From Butyrivibrio hungatei DSM 14810 (GTDB lineage Bacteria; Bacillota; Clostridia; Lachnospirales; Lachnospiraceae), in contig NZ_FRDH01000006.1 of the NCBI RefSeq assembly GCF_900143205.1, forward strand, positions 222,712 to 286,711: a stretch of 64,000 nucleotides of DNA. The letters are read 5' to 3'. A program made the translations under genes and the position numbers. Within the stretch, counting starts at the first letter, position 1. Each line of letters begins with the position of its first letter. The notes below the pieces were generated by a model, which saw nothing but the letters and a program-made list of their open reading frames with translations, was not told the DNA's origin and ran no database searches. Shown here one piece after another: positions 7,877 through 18,522 of the stretch.

Positions 7877-10654
7877 ATGTTAAGAACAACGAAAGTAGAA
7901 AATGGTTTAGTTAAAGGCCTTGCTGGTGAAGATCCTCGAATTACCGTGTACAGAGGAATTCCTTTTGCAAAGCCACCAGTTGGTGAAAACAGATTCAGGG
8001 CTCCACAGCCATGCGACAACTGGGAAGGAACATTAGAAGCATACGATTTTGGACCGATCTCATATCAGGACACACCTGGAATCGGTGGCGGACTCTACGA
8101 CAGAGAATGGCACGTTGATCCTGAGATTCCTATGAGTGAGGACTGCCTCTATCTCAACATTTGGACTCCTGCTAAAAGAGCTGACGAAAAACTTCCAGTA
8201 CTTGTATGGTACTTTGGCGGCGGCTTCCAGTGGGGCTACACAGCAGAGATGGAATTTAACGGAGAAGCCCTTGCCAAAAGAGGCATCGTAGTAGTAAGTG
8301 TTGCCTACAGACTTGGCTGCTTTGGTTTCCTTGCACACAAGGATATAACAGCAGAAAACCCAGAAGCTCCAGGTAATTTCGGCCTTCTGGACCAGAGATT
8401 TGGACTTCACTGGGTTCATAGAAACATCGCCGCATTTGGCGGAGATCCAGACAGGATCACAATTTCAGGCCAGTCAGCAGGTGGCTCCAGCACAATGCAC
8501 CAGCTCACCAATCCTGAGAACTACGATATCGTAAAGGGCGCTGCGATCCTTAGCGGAATCATCAGAATGCCTAAGATGGATGACGATATCTTTAGACCAC
8601 TTAGCCTCTCCCAGGCAGAGGATCTTGGAGCTCAGTTTTTTGAAAGTCTCGGGGTAAAAGACCTTTCAGAAGCCAGAAAGCTCACTTCAAAAGAGCTTCT
8701 AGAAGGCTACGATAAATTTGTTCAGGATCATCCTAGAATGTTCCCAATAATTGATGGAAAGTTCTGCGACAGCGACCCTGTAGAGCGTTTTGTAAATAGA
8801 AAATGTGCTGATGTTCCTGTAATGTCAGGAAATACATCAGATGAATTTAAGATAGACGGAATCAGCATGGTAGAGTCCTCTGTAAAGAGTGCTTTTGGCG
8901 ATGCTCATAAAAATGCACCTGACCAGAAATTCTACTATTACAGATTTGATCCAGATATTCCTGGAGATGGACATCCTGGAGACAGCTATCCTGGAACCTT
9001 CCATTCATGCGATCTTTGGTTCTTCTTTGGAAACCTTGCAAAGTGCCACAGACCATATGCAGGTCATCACTATGACCTGCAAAGGCAGATGTGCGACTAC
9101 TACGCAAACTTCATAAAAACTGGAAATCCTAATGGCGAAGGTTATGACAAGCTTCCACTTCCAGAGTGGACACCTTATACACCAGAAAATCCAGCAGAGA
9201 TGGAGTTCCTTGGAAGAGGCGCTGTACCAAGGTTTGAAGGCGGTATCAGACAAAACAGCCAGAAGCAGGCTGTTAACCCATATCTTCCTTCATGGGAGTA
9301 CATCCCAGATGGTGAGCCTTATGTATTTGGCGACAGAGTTTATGTCTATGGTTCCCATGATCTCTATCAGGGTGAGACCTTCTGCCTTGGGGATTATGTT
9401 TGCTGGTCAGCTCCGGTTAATGACCTTGGTGAGTGGAAGTATGAGGGTGTAAGCTATCCAAAGGTATCTGATCCTCTTAATCCAGATGGACACATGTGCC
9501 TCTATGCACCTGACGTTACAGTTGGTCCAGATGGTAAATATTATCTTTACTATGTTCTTGATAAGGTATGTATTGTATCAGTTGCAGTTTCAGATACACC
9601 GGCAGGCCCATTCAAGTTCTATGGCTATGTTCACTATGAAGATGGAACCAAGCTTGGAGAAAAAGAAGGCGATGAGCCACAATTTGATCCTGGTGTGATT
9701 ACAGAAAACGGAGTCACATATCTTTTCACAGGATTCTGCGGACAGGGCGACAAATCAAGACATGGCGCAATGCTCACAGTTCTTGGGGAAGACATGCTCA
9801 CAGTTAAAAAAGCTCCAAAGTTTATCGCGCCTGGCAATCAGTACAGCCAGGGAACACCATACGAGGGACATGCATTCTTTGAGGCTCCATCAATCAGAAA
9901 GCACGGCGATACATATTACTTTGTATATTCATCAGAAGTTATGCATGAGCTCTGCTACGCAACATCAAAAGATCCTGAGGGACCTTATGAGTACGGCGGA
10001 GTTATTGTAAGCAACTGTGACCTTCATATCGACAGCTACAAAAAGGCAGAAGAAGCTACAGCTTACGGAGCCAACAATCACGGCAGTATCGTGGAGATTG
10101 CAGGCCAGTGGTACATCTTTTACCATAGACATACAAATGGAACATGGTTTAGCAGACAGGGCTGCGCAGAGAAGATAAACTTCGAGGCAGACGGTTCTAT
10201 CAAGCAGGTTGAGATCACATCTTGCGGACTTAACAACGGACCACTTTCTGACAAGGGCGAGTACCCAGCTTATATCGCTTGTAACATCTTCACAAAAGAG
10301 CATAAGATATATGTTGAAGCAGGTGCTCCAAGAGTTGTGCAGGAAGGCGGAGATGGTGACCAGAACCCTGGCTACATCAAGGATATCGTCGATGGAACAA
10401 CCATCGGATTCAAGTACTTTGATCTCAAGAAGGTTACTGGGCTTAGAATTAAGACAAGAGCTTACTACAACGGAACCTTCGAGATCAGAACTGCTCTTGA
10501 TGGCGAAGTCCTTGGCGAGATCAAGGGCATCGGCTCAAACATTTGGACTTCATTTGAAGGAAAGCTCCCAGAGCTTAGCGGCACACATGCACTGTACCTG
10601 ACCTACAAGGGAACAGGAAATGCCAGCCTGGCTTCAATTGAGTTCCTACATTAA
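7877..10654 (+). CDS. Bifunctional carboxylesterase (type B) - glycoside hydrolase family 43 fusion
   Basis: A 925-residue protein without signal peptide or lipobox, so probably cytoplasmic. Residues 1-~455 are a type B carboxylesterase: oxyanion 'Phe-Gly-Gly-Gly-Phe', nucleophile elbow Gly-Gln-Ser-Ala-Gly-Gly (Ser200), probable triad acid Glu323 and His376 in 'Thr-Phe-His-Ser-Cys-Asp-Leu'. Residues ~467-790 are GH43: base in 'Ile-Pro-Asp-Gly-Glu-Pro' (Asp478), 'Gln-Phe-Asp-Pro-Gly' (Asp604), acid in 'Phe-Phe-Glu-Ala-Pro' (Glu669). Residues ~795-925 resemble CBM6. The likely job is to remove acetyl or other ester groups and then xylose or arabinose from imported oligomers. The start follows GGGGTG. 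GH5 follows after 20 bp. Confidence 0.93.
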   Translation: MLRTTKVENGLVKGLAGEDPRITVYRGIPFAKPPVGENRFRAPQPCDNWEGTLEAYDFGPISYQDTPGIGGGLYDREWHVDPEIPMSEDCLYLNIWTPAKRADEKLPVLVWYFGGGFQWGYTAEMEFNGEALAKRGIVVVSVAYRLGCFGFLAHKDITAENPEAPGNFGLLDQRFGLHWVHRNIAAFGGDPDRITISGQSAGGSSTMHQLTNPENYDIVKGAAILSGIIRMPKMDDDIFRPLSLSQAEDLGAQFFESLGVKDLSEARKLTSKELLEGYDKFVQDHPRMFPIIDGKFCDSDPVERFVNRKCADVPVMSGNTSDEFKIDGISMVESSVKSAFGDAHKNAPDQKFYYYRFDPDIPGDGHPGDSYPGTFHSCDLWFFFGNLAKCHRPYAGHHYDLQRQMCDYYANFIKTGNPNGEGYDKLPLPEWTPYTPENPAEMEFLGRGAVPRFEGGIRQNSQKQAVNPYLPSWEYIPDGEPYVFGDRVYVYGSHDLYQGETFCLGDYVCWSAPVNDLGEWKYEGVSYPKVSDPLNPDGHMCLYAPDVTVGPDGKYYLYYVLDKVCIVSVAVSDTPAGPFKFYGYVHYEDGTKLGEKEGDEPQFDPGVITENGVTYLFTGFCGQGDKSRHGAMLTVLGEDMLTVKKAPKFIAPGNQYSQGTPYEGHAFFEAPSIRKHGDTYYFVYSSEVMHELCYATSKDPEGPYEYGGVIVSNCDLHIDSYKKAEEATAYGANNHGSIVEIAGQWYIFYHRHTNGTWFSRQGCAEKINFEADGSIKQVEITSCGLNNGPLSDKGEYPAYIACNIFTKEHKIYVEAGAPRVVQEGGDGDQNPGYIKDIVDGTTIGFKYFDLKKVTGLRIKTRAYYNGTFEIRTALDGEVLGEIKGIGSNIWTSFEGKLPELSGTHALYLTYKGTGNASLASIEFLH

Positions 10655-10674
10655 TTTGAGGGGAATAGAAATTT

Positions 10675-11928
10675 ATGTCAAAAAAGAAACTTGTTATTTT
10701 TTCACTTGTCTTCGCACTCCTTACGGGGTGCGGAGCCAATGCACCAGTAGATGATGGAAACACTGATTCCAGCGCAGAAACGGTTCAGGACGTAAGTAAT
10801 GATGAAGCTTCTGAAAATGCAGAAGTATCTGATTCCACTGAGGAAAAATCATCAGATGATACTTCCGCGACTGGTAGTGTCACTCCATCAGAAGGGAAAT
10901 ATGATATGCGAGATATCACTCCTAAGGATCTTGTGGCTGAAATGACCACTGGTTGGAACCTCGGAAACACCTTTGATTCCTGGGGCGGTTCAGGTCTTTC
11001 AGATGAAACCTATTGGGGTAACCCCAAGACTACCAAGGAAATGATCGATGCTGTTCACGACAAAGGCTTTAATTCCATAAGGATTCCTGTAACATGGTAT
11101 GATCACATGGGCGCAGCTCCTGAATATACCGTTGACGAAGCTTGGATGGACCGCGTAGAAGAAGTCGTAAACTATGCCCTTGATGATGGGATGTACGTTA
11201 TCATCAATTCTCACCATGAAGAGGAATGGCGCATTCCAGACAATGCTCACATCGATGCAGTTGATGAGCAGGTAAAGGTTCTCTGGGTTCAGATTGCTGA
11301 GAGATTTGAGAAATACGGCGATCACCTTATCTTTGAAGGCCTCAATGAACCAAGAGTAAAAGGCGGTCAGGACGAATGGAACGGCGGAACACAGGAAGTC
11401 AGAGAATGTGTAAACAGACTGAACCAGACATTTATAGATGCAGTCCGTTCAACTGGTGGCAACAATGAAAAGAGACTTGTTCTCATTACAACTGTTGCAG
11501 ATTCGCCTGTTAAGCCAGCAATAAATGGCCTTACCATTCCTGATGATGAGCATATGGCTGTGACTATCCACGCTTATACTCCATATGATTTCACCTTCAA
11601 GTCAGACAACTCCTATGATACATGGGATGGTTCCCATAAGACTGATATTGACTACATGTTTGCTTATCTTAGAAACAAGTTCATTAGCAAAGGTATACCT
11701 GTCCTCATGACAGAGTACGGCGCTGTGAACAAGGACGGCAATGAAGATGAAGTTTGCAAATGGGTTACCTACTATCTTGGTAAAGCTAAAGAGCTTGGTA
11801 TCCCATGCTTTTGGTGGGACAATGGCCAGTTCAACGCCGGAAATGAATTCTTCGGAATCTTCAACAGAAACACCCTCAGCTGGGAAAGAGAAAAAGTTGC
11901 TGATGCCATAGTTGAGGTATATAAGTAA
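10675..11928 (+). CDS. Glycoside hydrolase family 5 endoglucanase, lipoprotein
   Basis: Predicted surface cellulase/endo-beta-glucanase. A lipobox Leu-Thr-Gly-Cys (Cys19) is followed by an acidic Ser/Thr-rich linker to about residue 75. The GH5 barrel shows 'Gly-Trp-Asn-Leu-Gly-Asn-Thr-Phe-Asp', 'Ser-Ile-Arg-Ile-Pro-Val-Thr-Trp', the acid/base in 'Leu-Asn-Glu-Pro' (Glu225) and the nucleophile in 'Met-Thr-Glu-Tyr-Gly' (Glu347). At 417 residues it has one catalytic domain and no CBM. It starts 20 bp after the esterase-GH43 gene behind a GAGGGG ribosome site, so the two are an operon that pairs an extracellular with an intracellular enzyme. Mannanase or xyloglucanase activity is possible within GH5. 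Confidence 0.93.
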   Translation: MSKKKLVIFSLVFALLTGCGANAPVDDGNTDSSAETVQDVSNDEASENAEVSDSTEEKSSDDTSATGSVTPSEGKYDMRDITPKDLVAEMTTGWNLGNTFDSWGGSGLSDETYWGNPKTTKEMIDAVHDKGFNSIRIPVTWYDHMGAAPEYTVDEAWMDRVEEVVNYALDDGMYVIINSHHEEEWRIPDNAHIDAVDEQVKVLWVQIAERFEKYGDHLIFEGLNEPRVKGGQDEWNGGTQEVRECVNRLNQTFIDAVRSTGGNNEKRLVLITTVADSPVKPAINGLTIPDDEHMAVTIHAYTPYDFTFKSDNSYDTWDGSHKTDIDYMFAYLRNKFISKGIPVLMTEYGAVNKDGNEDEVCKWVTYYLGKAKELGIPCFWWDNGQFNAGNEFFGIFNRNTLSWEREKVADAIVEVYK

Positions 11929-11941
11929 ATATGAGCATTAT

Positions 11942-11980
11942 AAAACGGTCGCAAGTCTTATATTTGCGACCGTTTTCAAT
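11942..11980 (+). terminator. Intrinsic terminator after the GH5 gene
   Basis: A perfect 13-bp stem AAAACGGTCGCAA / TTGCGACCGTTTT (11942-11954 and 11964-11976) with a 9-base loop and a T run inside the right arm. The right arm recurs as TTTGCGACCGTTTTT at 12001-12015, so the left arm has two possible partners. Confidence 0.85.
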
Positions 11981-12027
11981 CGCATTTTCAATCGTAAAAA
12001 TTTGCGACCGTTTTTATGAGCAATTAT

Positions 12028-12192
12028 TTAGTTTTCATAAACCCAATCAAGCTGAATTTCTACACCAAGTGTATTTTTTACTGCATCAATGAGATCTTTC
12101 GTTCCCAGTGTAGTGCTTTTGTTATCGTAAAACAATTGTTTGTTTTGCGACAAAAGCGCACTTAACTTGCGGGATGCTACCCATTGGCGAGA
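12028..12192 (-). pseudogene. Possible gene remnant, C-terminal fragment of unknown protein
   Basis: The minus-strand frame ending at 12028 gives about 55 residues with protein-like composition and a natural end (…Leu-Gly-Val-Glu-Ile-Gln-Leu-Asp-Trp-Val-Tyr-Glu-Asn). Further upstream the frame runs into the GCATGC element and becomes low complexity, and there is no start codon with a ribosome site. I do not recognise the family. It may be the tail of a gene truncated when the repeat arrived, or chance. Confidence 0.3.
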
Positions 12193-12236
12193 CTTTATGG
12201 CTATTAAGAAAATGATTAAGGTTGTTCCCAGCGGTA

Positions 12237-12426
12237 TGCAATAACAAATCTGATACATGCAAAAAGTGAAGAAGGTAGAGAAAAGGCATGCCAAAATCTC
12301 CCGATATAAAGAAATAAAGCATGCCAAAGACTTAAAGAACTAAAAAACGGCATGCCGGGAATCATGAAATTGACGAAAATTGACATGCCAAAATAAGAAA
12401 ATAGCTAAAAAGACATGCCGGGGCGT
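12237..12426 (-). repeat. GCATGC-array element, right (inverted) copy
   Basis: CATGC cores start at 12256, 12287, 12320, 12351, 12384 and 12414 (spacings 31, 33, 31, 33, 30). Read on the minus strand the order of spacings (30, 33, 31, 33, 31) nearly copies the left element at 7576-7765, and spacers are again pyrimidine-rich on that strand. The best-conserved end is the first ~76 bases from 12426 downward. It lies between the GH5 terminator and the atp operon terminator, in the otherwise gene-poor stretch 11929-12482. Confidence 0.85.
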
Positions 12427-12442
12427 CGTTTTTAGAGCAATC

Positions 12443-12480
12443 AAAAACCCGCCTGGGACTCTAAATCCTAGGCGGGTCAT
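12443..12480 (-). terminator. Intrinsic terminator of the ATP synthase operon
   Basis: On the minus strand, ACCCGCCTAGGA pairs with TCCCAGGCGGGT (one mismatch) around a 7-base loop, followed by a T run. It starts directly after the atpC stop codon. Confidence 0.85.
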
Positions 12481-12482
12481 TT

Positions 12483-12911
12483 TTAATTATCAAATAAATT
12501 GCTTTTATCCTTACCGGAGGAACCGATTCGTACGAGAGCTCTGTAGAGCTTGGCCTCGGCACGAATTCTTGCTTCCTTGTCGATTGCCTTGTCATTCAAA
12601 GTTTGTTCAGCTTTGAGCTTAGCAGCAATGGCACGATCAAGATCGATATCTTCGCTCCATTCCCAAGTAGTAGGAAGGACTCTGACCTCTCCGTTCATTA
12701 CAGAAAGCATTCCACCGATACAGGCTGCTTTTCTCTCCTGGCCGTCGTCCATGGTCACTTTGGCGGTGCCCATACCTATAGCTGTACAGTAGTTGGTGTG
12801 ACGAGCCAAAATCTCAACATCACCATCTATTGTACGAAGCATGATCTTTTGAACATCACCCTCGAATTCGAGACCATCCAAGGACACAACCTGTAAATGA
12901 TAACTGGACAT
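12483..12911 (-). CDS. atpC: F1-ATP synthase epsilon subunit
   Basis: A 142-residue protein of the central stalk that couples rotation to catalysis and can inhibit hydrolysis. The N-terminal ~85 residues form the beta-sandwich ('Leu-Asp-Gly-Leu-Glu-Phe-Glu-Gly', 'Leu-Ala-Arg-His-Thr-Asn'), followed by a two-helix C-terminal part with 'Arg-Ile-Arg-Ala-Glu-Ala-Lys-Leu' and a short extension. It is the last gene of the operon, 5 bp after atpD, before a strong terminator. Confidence 0.93.
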   Translation of the reverse strand: MSSYHLQVVSLDGLEFEGDVQKIMLRTIDGDVEILARHTNYCTAIGMGTAKVTMDDGQERKAACIGGMLSVMNGEVRVLPTTWEWSEDIDLDRAIAAKLKAEQTLNDKAIDKEARIRAEAKLYRALVRIGSSGKDKSNLFDN

Positions 12912-12916
12912 AATAG

Positions 12917-14347
<1,431 letters not shown>

Positions 14348-14353
14348 TTAGAT

Positions 14354-14475
14354 GAAGTTCTGCTTTCATATGGAAGTTCTATCTCATATGGAAGTTCTAT
14401 CTCATATGGAAGTTCTATCTCATATGGAAGTTCTGCTCTCGTATGGAAGTTCTATCTCACTTCGTTCGATAGAAC
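14354..14475. repeat. 18-19 bp tandem repeat inside the atp operon
   Basis: Six units beginning GAAGTTCT at 14354, 14373, 14391, 14409, 14427 and 14446. Three central units are identical GAAGTTCTATCTCATATG; two are 19 bp with GCT(T/C)TC in the middle. The last unit runs into an inverted repeat, GTTCTATC (14449-14456) / GATAGAAC (14468-14475), with an 11-base loop. It lies between atpG and atpD, so it is transcribed. The open frame across it is repeat-derived. Confidence 0.9.
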
Positions 14476-14513
14476 AAGCTTCGAACTAGCCTCGAAAAAA
14501 CCTCGGCAAGTTC

Positions 14514-15374
14514 TCAGCTTTCAGCACCAGCAACAATCTCAGTGATTTCCTGAGTGATGCTTGCCTGACGAGCTCTATTGTAGTACAAGCTTAAGTTCTC
14601 GATCATTTCTTCTGCGTTATCTGTCGCAGCCTCCATGGCTGTTCTACGAGCAGCGAGCTCAGAAGCATATGAGATATTGATACTTGTGTACAAGATTCCA
14701 GCTAAATATTCAGGAACAATTGTATCGAACACTGTTTCACTGTTTGGCTCATACAGAATCAGGTCTTTTGCCTTGCCATCGCTCTCATTATTATCTGTCT
14801 TGAGATCAGATAATGGGAGAAGTGATGTGGCTGTAGGTACCTGCGACAGCATGGACACGAAATTTGTGTAGCACAGGAATACATGTCCAAAACCGTCTCC
14901 GCCATATGATCCACAGAGCAGCTTTGCTATCTGGAAGCAATCCGAGATGTTGATCTTGGCAACTTCAGCATACTCTTCTGTGAGGATAGGCACATTTCTG
15001 TGCTTAAAGAACTCAACAGATTTTTTACCGATAGGAAGAACTGTAACATTGCTCTTATCCTTGATCTCTTTCTCAACAAACTTGAACAGATTTGAGTTGT
15101 ATCCGCCTGCAAGACCTCTGTCTCCGGCGATTACAACGTATAGCCATTTGTCATTATCGTTACTCTTGGTAAAGATAGAACGGAAATCGTTATTTCCATT
15201 AGCTATATCTGTAAGTGTTGCAAGCACTGTCTCAAGGTAAGGCTTTGAATTATCAGCCTTTTCCTTTGCCTTACGAAGCTTTGAAGCTGCAACCAGCTGC
15301 ATCGCCTTCGTGATCTGCATCGTGCTCTGAACGCTCTTTATTCGGAGTTTAACAGCTTTCATTGATCCAGCCAT
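14514..15374 (-). CDS. atpG: F1-ATP synthase gamma subunit
   Basis: The 286-residue rotor shaft of F1. The N-terminal helix has 'Arg-Ile-Lys-Ser-Val-Gln-Ser-Thr-Met-Gln-Ile-Thr-Lys-Ala-Met' and the C-terminal helix 'Asn-Arg-Ala-Arg-Gln-Ala-Ser-Ile-Thr-Gln-Glu-Ile-Thr-Glu-Ile', both hallmarks of AtpG. The central Rossmann-like part contains 'Gly-Asp-Arg-Gly-Leu-Ala-Gly-Gly-Tyr-Asn'. It lies 17 bp after atpA and its start follows a GGAGG-type site. Confidence 0.96.
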   Translation of the reverse strand: MAGSMKAVKLRIKSVQSTMQITKAMQLVAASKLRKAKEKADNSKPYLETVLATLTDIANGNNDFRSIFTKSNDNDKWLYVVIAGDRGLAGGYNSNLFKFVEKEIKDKSNVTVLPIGKKSVEFFKHRNVPILTEEYAEVAKINISDCFQIAKLLCGSYGGDGFGHVFLCYTNFVSMLSQVPTATSLLPLSDLKTDNNESDGKAKDLILYEPNSETVFDTIVPEYLAGILYTSINISYASELAARRTAMEAATDNAEEMIENLSLYYNRARQASITQEITEIVAGAES

Positions 15375-15391
15375 TTAAGTTTTCCTCCTGA

Positions 15392-16912
15392 TTATTTTTT
15401 CTTGATAAAGTTTTCAGTATAAGCGTTCAGTACTTCTTTTAACTTATTCTCAGTGTCGCTCTCAAGCTTACCAGTCTCACGGATTTCCTTCATAACTGCG
15501 ATACCAGTTGGATCGCTGTCAAGGAAGTCGTAAAGGCCTGCTTCGTATTCAGCAACATCTTCGGTATTGACCTTGATAAGGATGTTGTTAACAACCGCAT
15601 AAAGAATCGCAACCTGCTTCTCAACAGGTACTGGCTGGTTCTTGTCCTGCTTTAAGACTTCTACAATACGCTCACCTTGTGCAAGACGAGCCTTTGTATC
15701 TTCATCAAGATCTGAACCGAACTGAGCGAAACTCTGCAGTTCACGATACTGTGAATAAACAAGCTTAAGTGTTCCGGCAACCTTCTTCATAGCCTTGATT
15801 TGAGCATTACCACCTACTCGAGATACTGAGATACCAGGGTTAACCGCTGGCATGATACCTGAGTGGAAGAGCTCTGTCTCAAGGAATATCTGACCATCAG
15901 TAATGGAGATAACGTTTGTAGGAATATACGCTGAAACGTCTCCGGCCTGAGTCTCGATAATAGGAAGGGCTGTAAGTGATCCGCCACCGTTTTCATCAGA
16001 AAGCTTAGCAGCTCTCTCAAGAAGTCTTGAGTGAAGATAGAAAACGTCTCCAGGATAAGCTTCACGTCCTGGTGGTCTTCTGATCAAAAGTGAGAGTGCA
16101 CGATAAGCTACAGCATGCTTAGAAAGGTCATCATAGATGCAAAGCACGTGTTTTCCCTTATTCATGAAGTACTCACCCATAGTACAACCTGTATATGGTG
16201 AAATATACTGAAGTGGGCTAGGCTCAGAAGCTGTAGCAGCAACTACGATAGTGTAGTCCATTGCTCCACCCTTCTTCAGATCTTCTACAAGTGCAGTTAC
16301 TGTTGAACGCTTCTGTCCAATAGCAACGTAGATACAGATAACATCCTTACCCTTCTGGTTAAGGATAGTATCAATTGCAATTGTAGTCTTACCAGTCTGT
16401 CTATCACCGATAATAAGTTCACGCTGACCTCTACCGATAGGGATCATAGAATCGATAGCCTTAATACCTGTCTGGAGAGGCTCCTTAACAGGCTGTCTGT
16501 CAATGATACCAGGAGCTGGTGACTCAACTGGTCTATATTCTGTGGTTTCGATTGGACCTGCTCCATCGATAGGCTGACCGATAGCGTTTACAACACGTCC
16601 GATCATCTTCTCGCCTACAGGAACAGAAACAACTCGACCTGTACGTTTAACGGTCTGTCCTTCGCTGATACCAACATCCTCGCCGAACAAAACCGCGGAT
16701 ACTACTGTTTCCTCGAGGTTCTGAGCCATTCCGAATGTACCATTCTCGAACTCCAGAAGCTCACCTGCCATACAGTTCAAAAGTCCGCTTACTCTGGCGA
16801 TACCATCACCAACGGTAAGAACTGTACCGGTTTCATTCTGGATAATTGCGTTCTGATAATTCTTTATCTGGCTTCGAATGACCTCGGATATTTTTTCTGG
16901 TTTTAGTTCCAT
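15392..16912 (-). CDS. atpA: F1-ATP synthase alpha subunit
   Basis: The 506-residue non-catalytic nucleotide-binding subunit. It shows the P-loop Gly-Asp-Arg-Gln-Thr-Gly-Lys-Thr, the '[13 protein letters not shown]' stretch that carries the arginine finger, and the N-terminal '[10 protein letters not shown]' sandwich. Length and order match the family. It lies between atpH (22 bp) and atpG (17 bp). Confidence 0.97.
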   Translation of the reverse strand: MELKPEKISEVIRSQIKNYQNAIIQNETGTVLTVGDGIARVSGLLNCMAGELLEFENGTFGMAQNLEETVVSAVLFGEDVGISEGQTVKRTGRVVSVPVGEKMIGRVVNAIGQPIDGAGPIETTEYRPVESPAPGIIDRQPVKEPLQTGIKAIDSMIPIGRGQRELIIGDRQTGKTTIAIDTILNQKGKDVICIYVAIGQKRSTVTALVEDLKKGGAMDYTIVVAATASEPSPLQYISPYTGCTMGEYFMNKGKHVLCIYDDLSKHAVAYRALSLLIRRPPGREAYPGDVFYLHSRLLERAAKLSDENGGGSLTALPIIETQAGDVSAYIPTNVISITDGQIFLETELFHSGIMPAVNPGISVSRVGGNAQIKAMKKVAGTLKLVYSQYRELQSFAQFGSDLDEDTKARLAQGERIVEVLKQDKNQPVPVEKQVAILYAVVNNILIKVNTEDVAEYEAGLYDFLDSDPTGIAVMKEIRETGKLESDTENKLKEVLNAYTENFIKKK

Positions 16913-16934
16913 ATCATCCTCCGATGTATATTAT

Positions 16935-17474
16935 TTAGATGACTGTCTCATCAACTTTTTTGCGAAGCTCGGATAACCTGCCTTTGACTGTTCCGTCAAA
17001 GAGCTGTCCCTCAAGATCTACTCTTACGCCACCAAGGACGCCACTATCTACCTTCTGCTTCAGCAGCACTTTTTTGCCGCTTATCTTTTCAAGTTTATCA
17101 GTTAACTGTTTGAGTTGAGCCTCATCCAGCGCCACAGCCGTGGTAACAAGGGCATCTGCGATACCGTGTTCCTCGTTGTAGCATTTCCTGAATCTCTTTT
17201 GACAAGCAGAGAATTCTCTAAGTAATCCCTTCTCGATCAAGATCTTGATGAAGTTCAAAAGGTACTGCTGACAACCATCTCCGAATGCCTCGTCGACAAG
17301 TTTCAGCCTTTCGTTCTTTGGGACTGAAGGTTCCGAAAGAAGTGTCACATAATCAGGATTCTCTTTAAAGATCCCTTTGATCAACTCCATTTCGCCCAGT
17401 ATCTCATCCGATAGGTTAGATTCCGCTGCCAGATCATATAGGCTCTGCCCATAAAGATCTCCAGCTTTACTCAT
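16935..17474 (-). CDS. atpH: F1-ATP synthase delta subunit (stator, OSCP-type)
   Basis: A 179-residue protein that joins F1 to the peripheral stalk. It shows the family pattern of an N-terminal helical bundle ('Tyr-Gly-Gln-Ser-Leu-Tyr-Asp-Leu-Ala') and the C-terminal 'Asp-Ser-Gly-Val-Leu-Gly-Gly-Val-Arg-Val…Gly-Thr-Val-Lys-Gly-Arg-Leu'. It sits in the expected place between atpF and atpA, but 160 bp after atpF, a gap filled with repeats. Confidence 0.94.
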   Translation of the reverse strand: MSKAGDLYGQSLYDLAAESNLSDEILGEMELIKGIFKENPDYVTLLSEPSVPKNERLKLVDEAFGDGCQQYLLNFIKILIEKGLLREFSACQKRFRKCYNEEHGIADALVTTAVALDEAQLKQLTDKLEKISGKKVLLKQKVDSGVLGGVRVDLEGQLFDGTVKGRLSELRKKVDETVI

Positions 17475-17502
17475 AATTTCTCCTTCGTCGAAATTCTGAT
17501 TC

Positions 17503-17630
17503 GCATGCCATTAAAATGCCTTCGGCATAGGGCATGCTCACCCTAGTTTCATTTTCTTACGCCCTCATCAGTAAATGATTCGGGCTGATTGTTATTTATT
17601 TCCTCAGCAGTAAATGCTTCGGGCTGATTG
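17503..17630. repeat. Repeats in the atpF-atpH gap
   Basis: Two parts. GCATGC occurs at 17503 and 17532 with the hairpin ATGCC-TTC-GGCAT between. Next, a 28-bp direct repeat (17564-17591 and 17603-17630, offset 39 bp) has only two differences (ATCAG/AGCAG and ATGAT/ATGCT). The second copy reaches the last codons of atpF. Nothing here reads as a gene. Confidence 0.75.
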
Positions 17631-17634
17631 ATTT

Positions 17635-18171
17635 TTAAGCTCCGACTTTGCTAATAAAGTCCTCGATAAGCTTCTTGTGATCAGCTTCGTTGATCTCTTT
17701 CTCAACAACCTTGCCTGCAATATCCATTGCAAGTCCGCCAATCTCATCTTTGGCCTCATTGATAGCCTTCTTCTTTTCCTGCTCAATGTCTTCAGCAGCT
17801 CTTGCCTTGATTCCTGCTGCCTGCTGCTCTGCCTCTTTTACAAGAGTATCAGCCTTGTTCTGAGCCTCTTTCTGGGCTTCAGATACAATCTTTGCAGCTT
17901 CGGCATGTGCATTAGTCAGGCTTTCTTCGTACTGAGACTTAAGAGAATCGGCTTCTTCCTGGGCCTCTCTGGCTTCCCTGATCGCCTTGTCAGCAAGATT
18001 TTTTCTCTTCTCAAGAATATCGTTGATAGGCTTGAAAAGGAACTTCTTTATCAGAAACATCTGGATAAATAAGTTTATTATCTGTGCAATAAAGGTCCAG
18101 GGTACCAATGTAACCAGCTCCTGCGTCTTGGCTGTATCCGCAGTGAGCATCATTAGAGCCTGTAATTGCAT
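17635..18171 (-). CDS. atpF: F0-ATP synthase b subunit
   Basis: The 178-residue peripheral stalk. A hydrophobic segment at ~24-45 ('Phe-Ile-Ala-Gln-Ile-Ile-Asn-Leu-Phe-Ile') is followed by a long charged Ala/Glu/Lys coiled coil to the C-terminus, as in all b subunits. It overlaps no neighbour; atpE is 19 bp upstream. Confidence 0.94.
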   Translation of the reverse strand: MQLQALMMLTADTAKTQELVTLVPWTFIAQIINLFIQMFLIKKFLFKPINDILEKRKNLADKAIREAREAQEEADSLKSQYEESLTNAHAEAAKIVSEAQKEAQNKADTLVKEAEQQAAGIKARAAEDIEQEKKKAINEAKDEIGGLAMDIAGKVVEKEINEADHKKLIEDFISKVGA

Positions 18172-18190
18172 ATTAGTTCTCCTTTTTTGA

Positions 18191-18505
<315 letters not shown>

Positions 18506-18522
18506 TCACTTTATTTAGTTTT

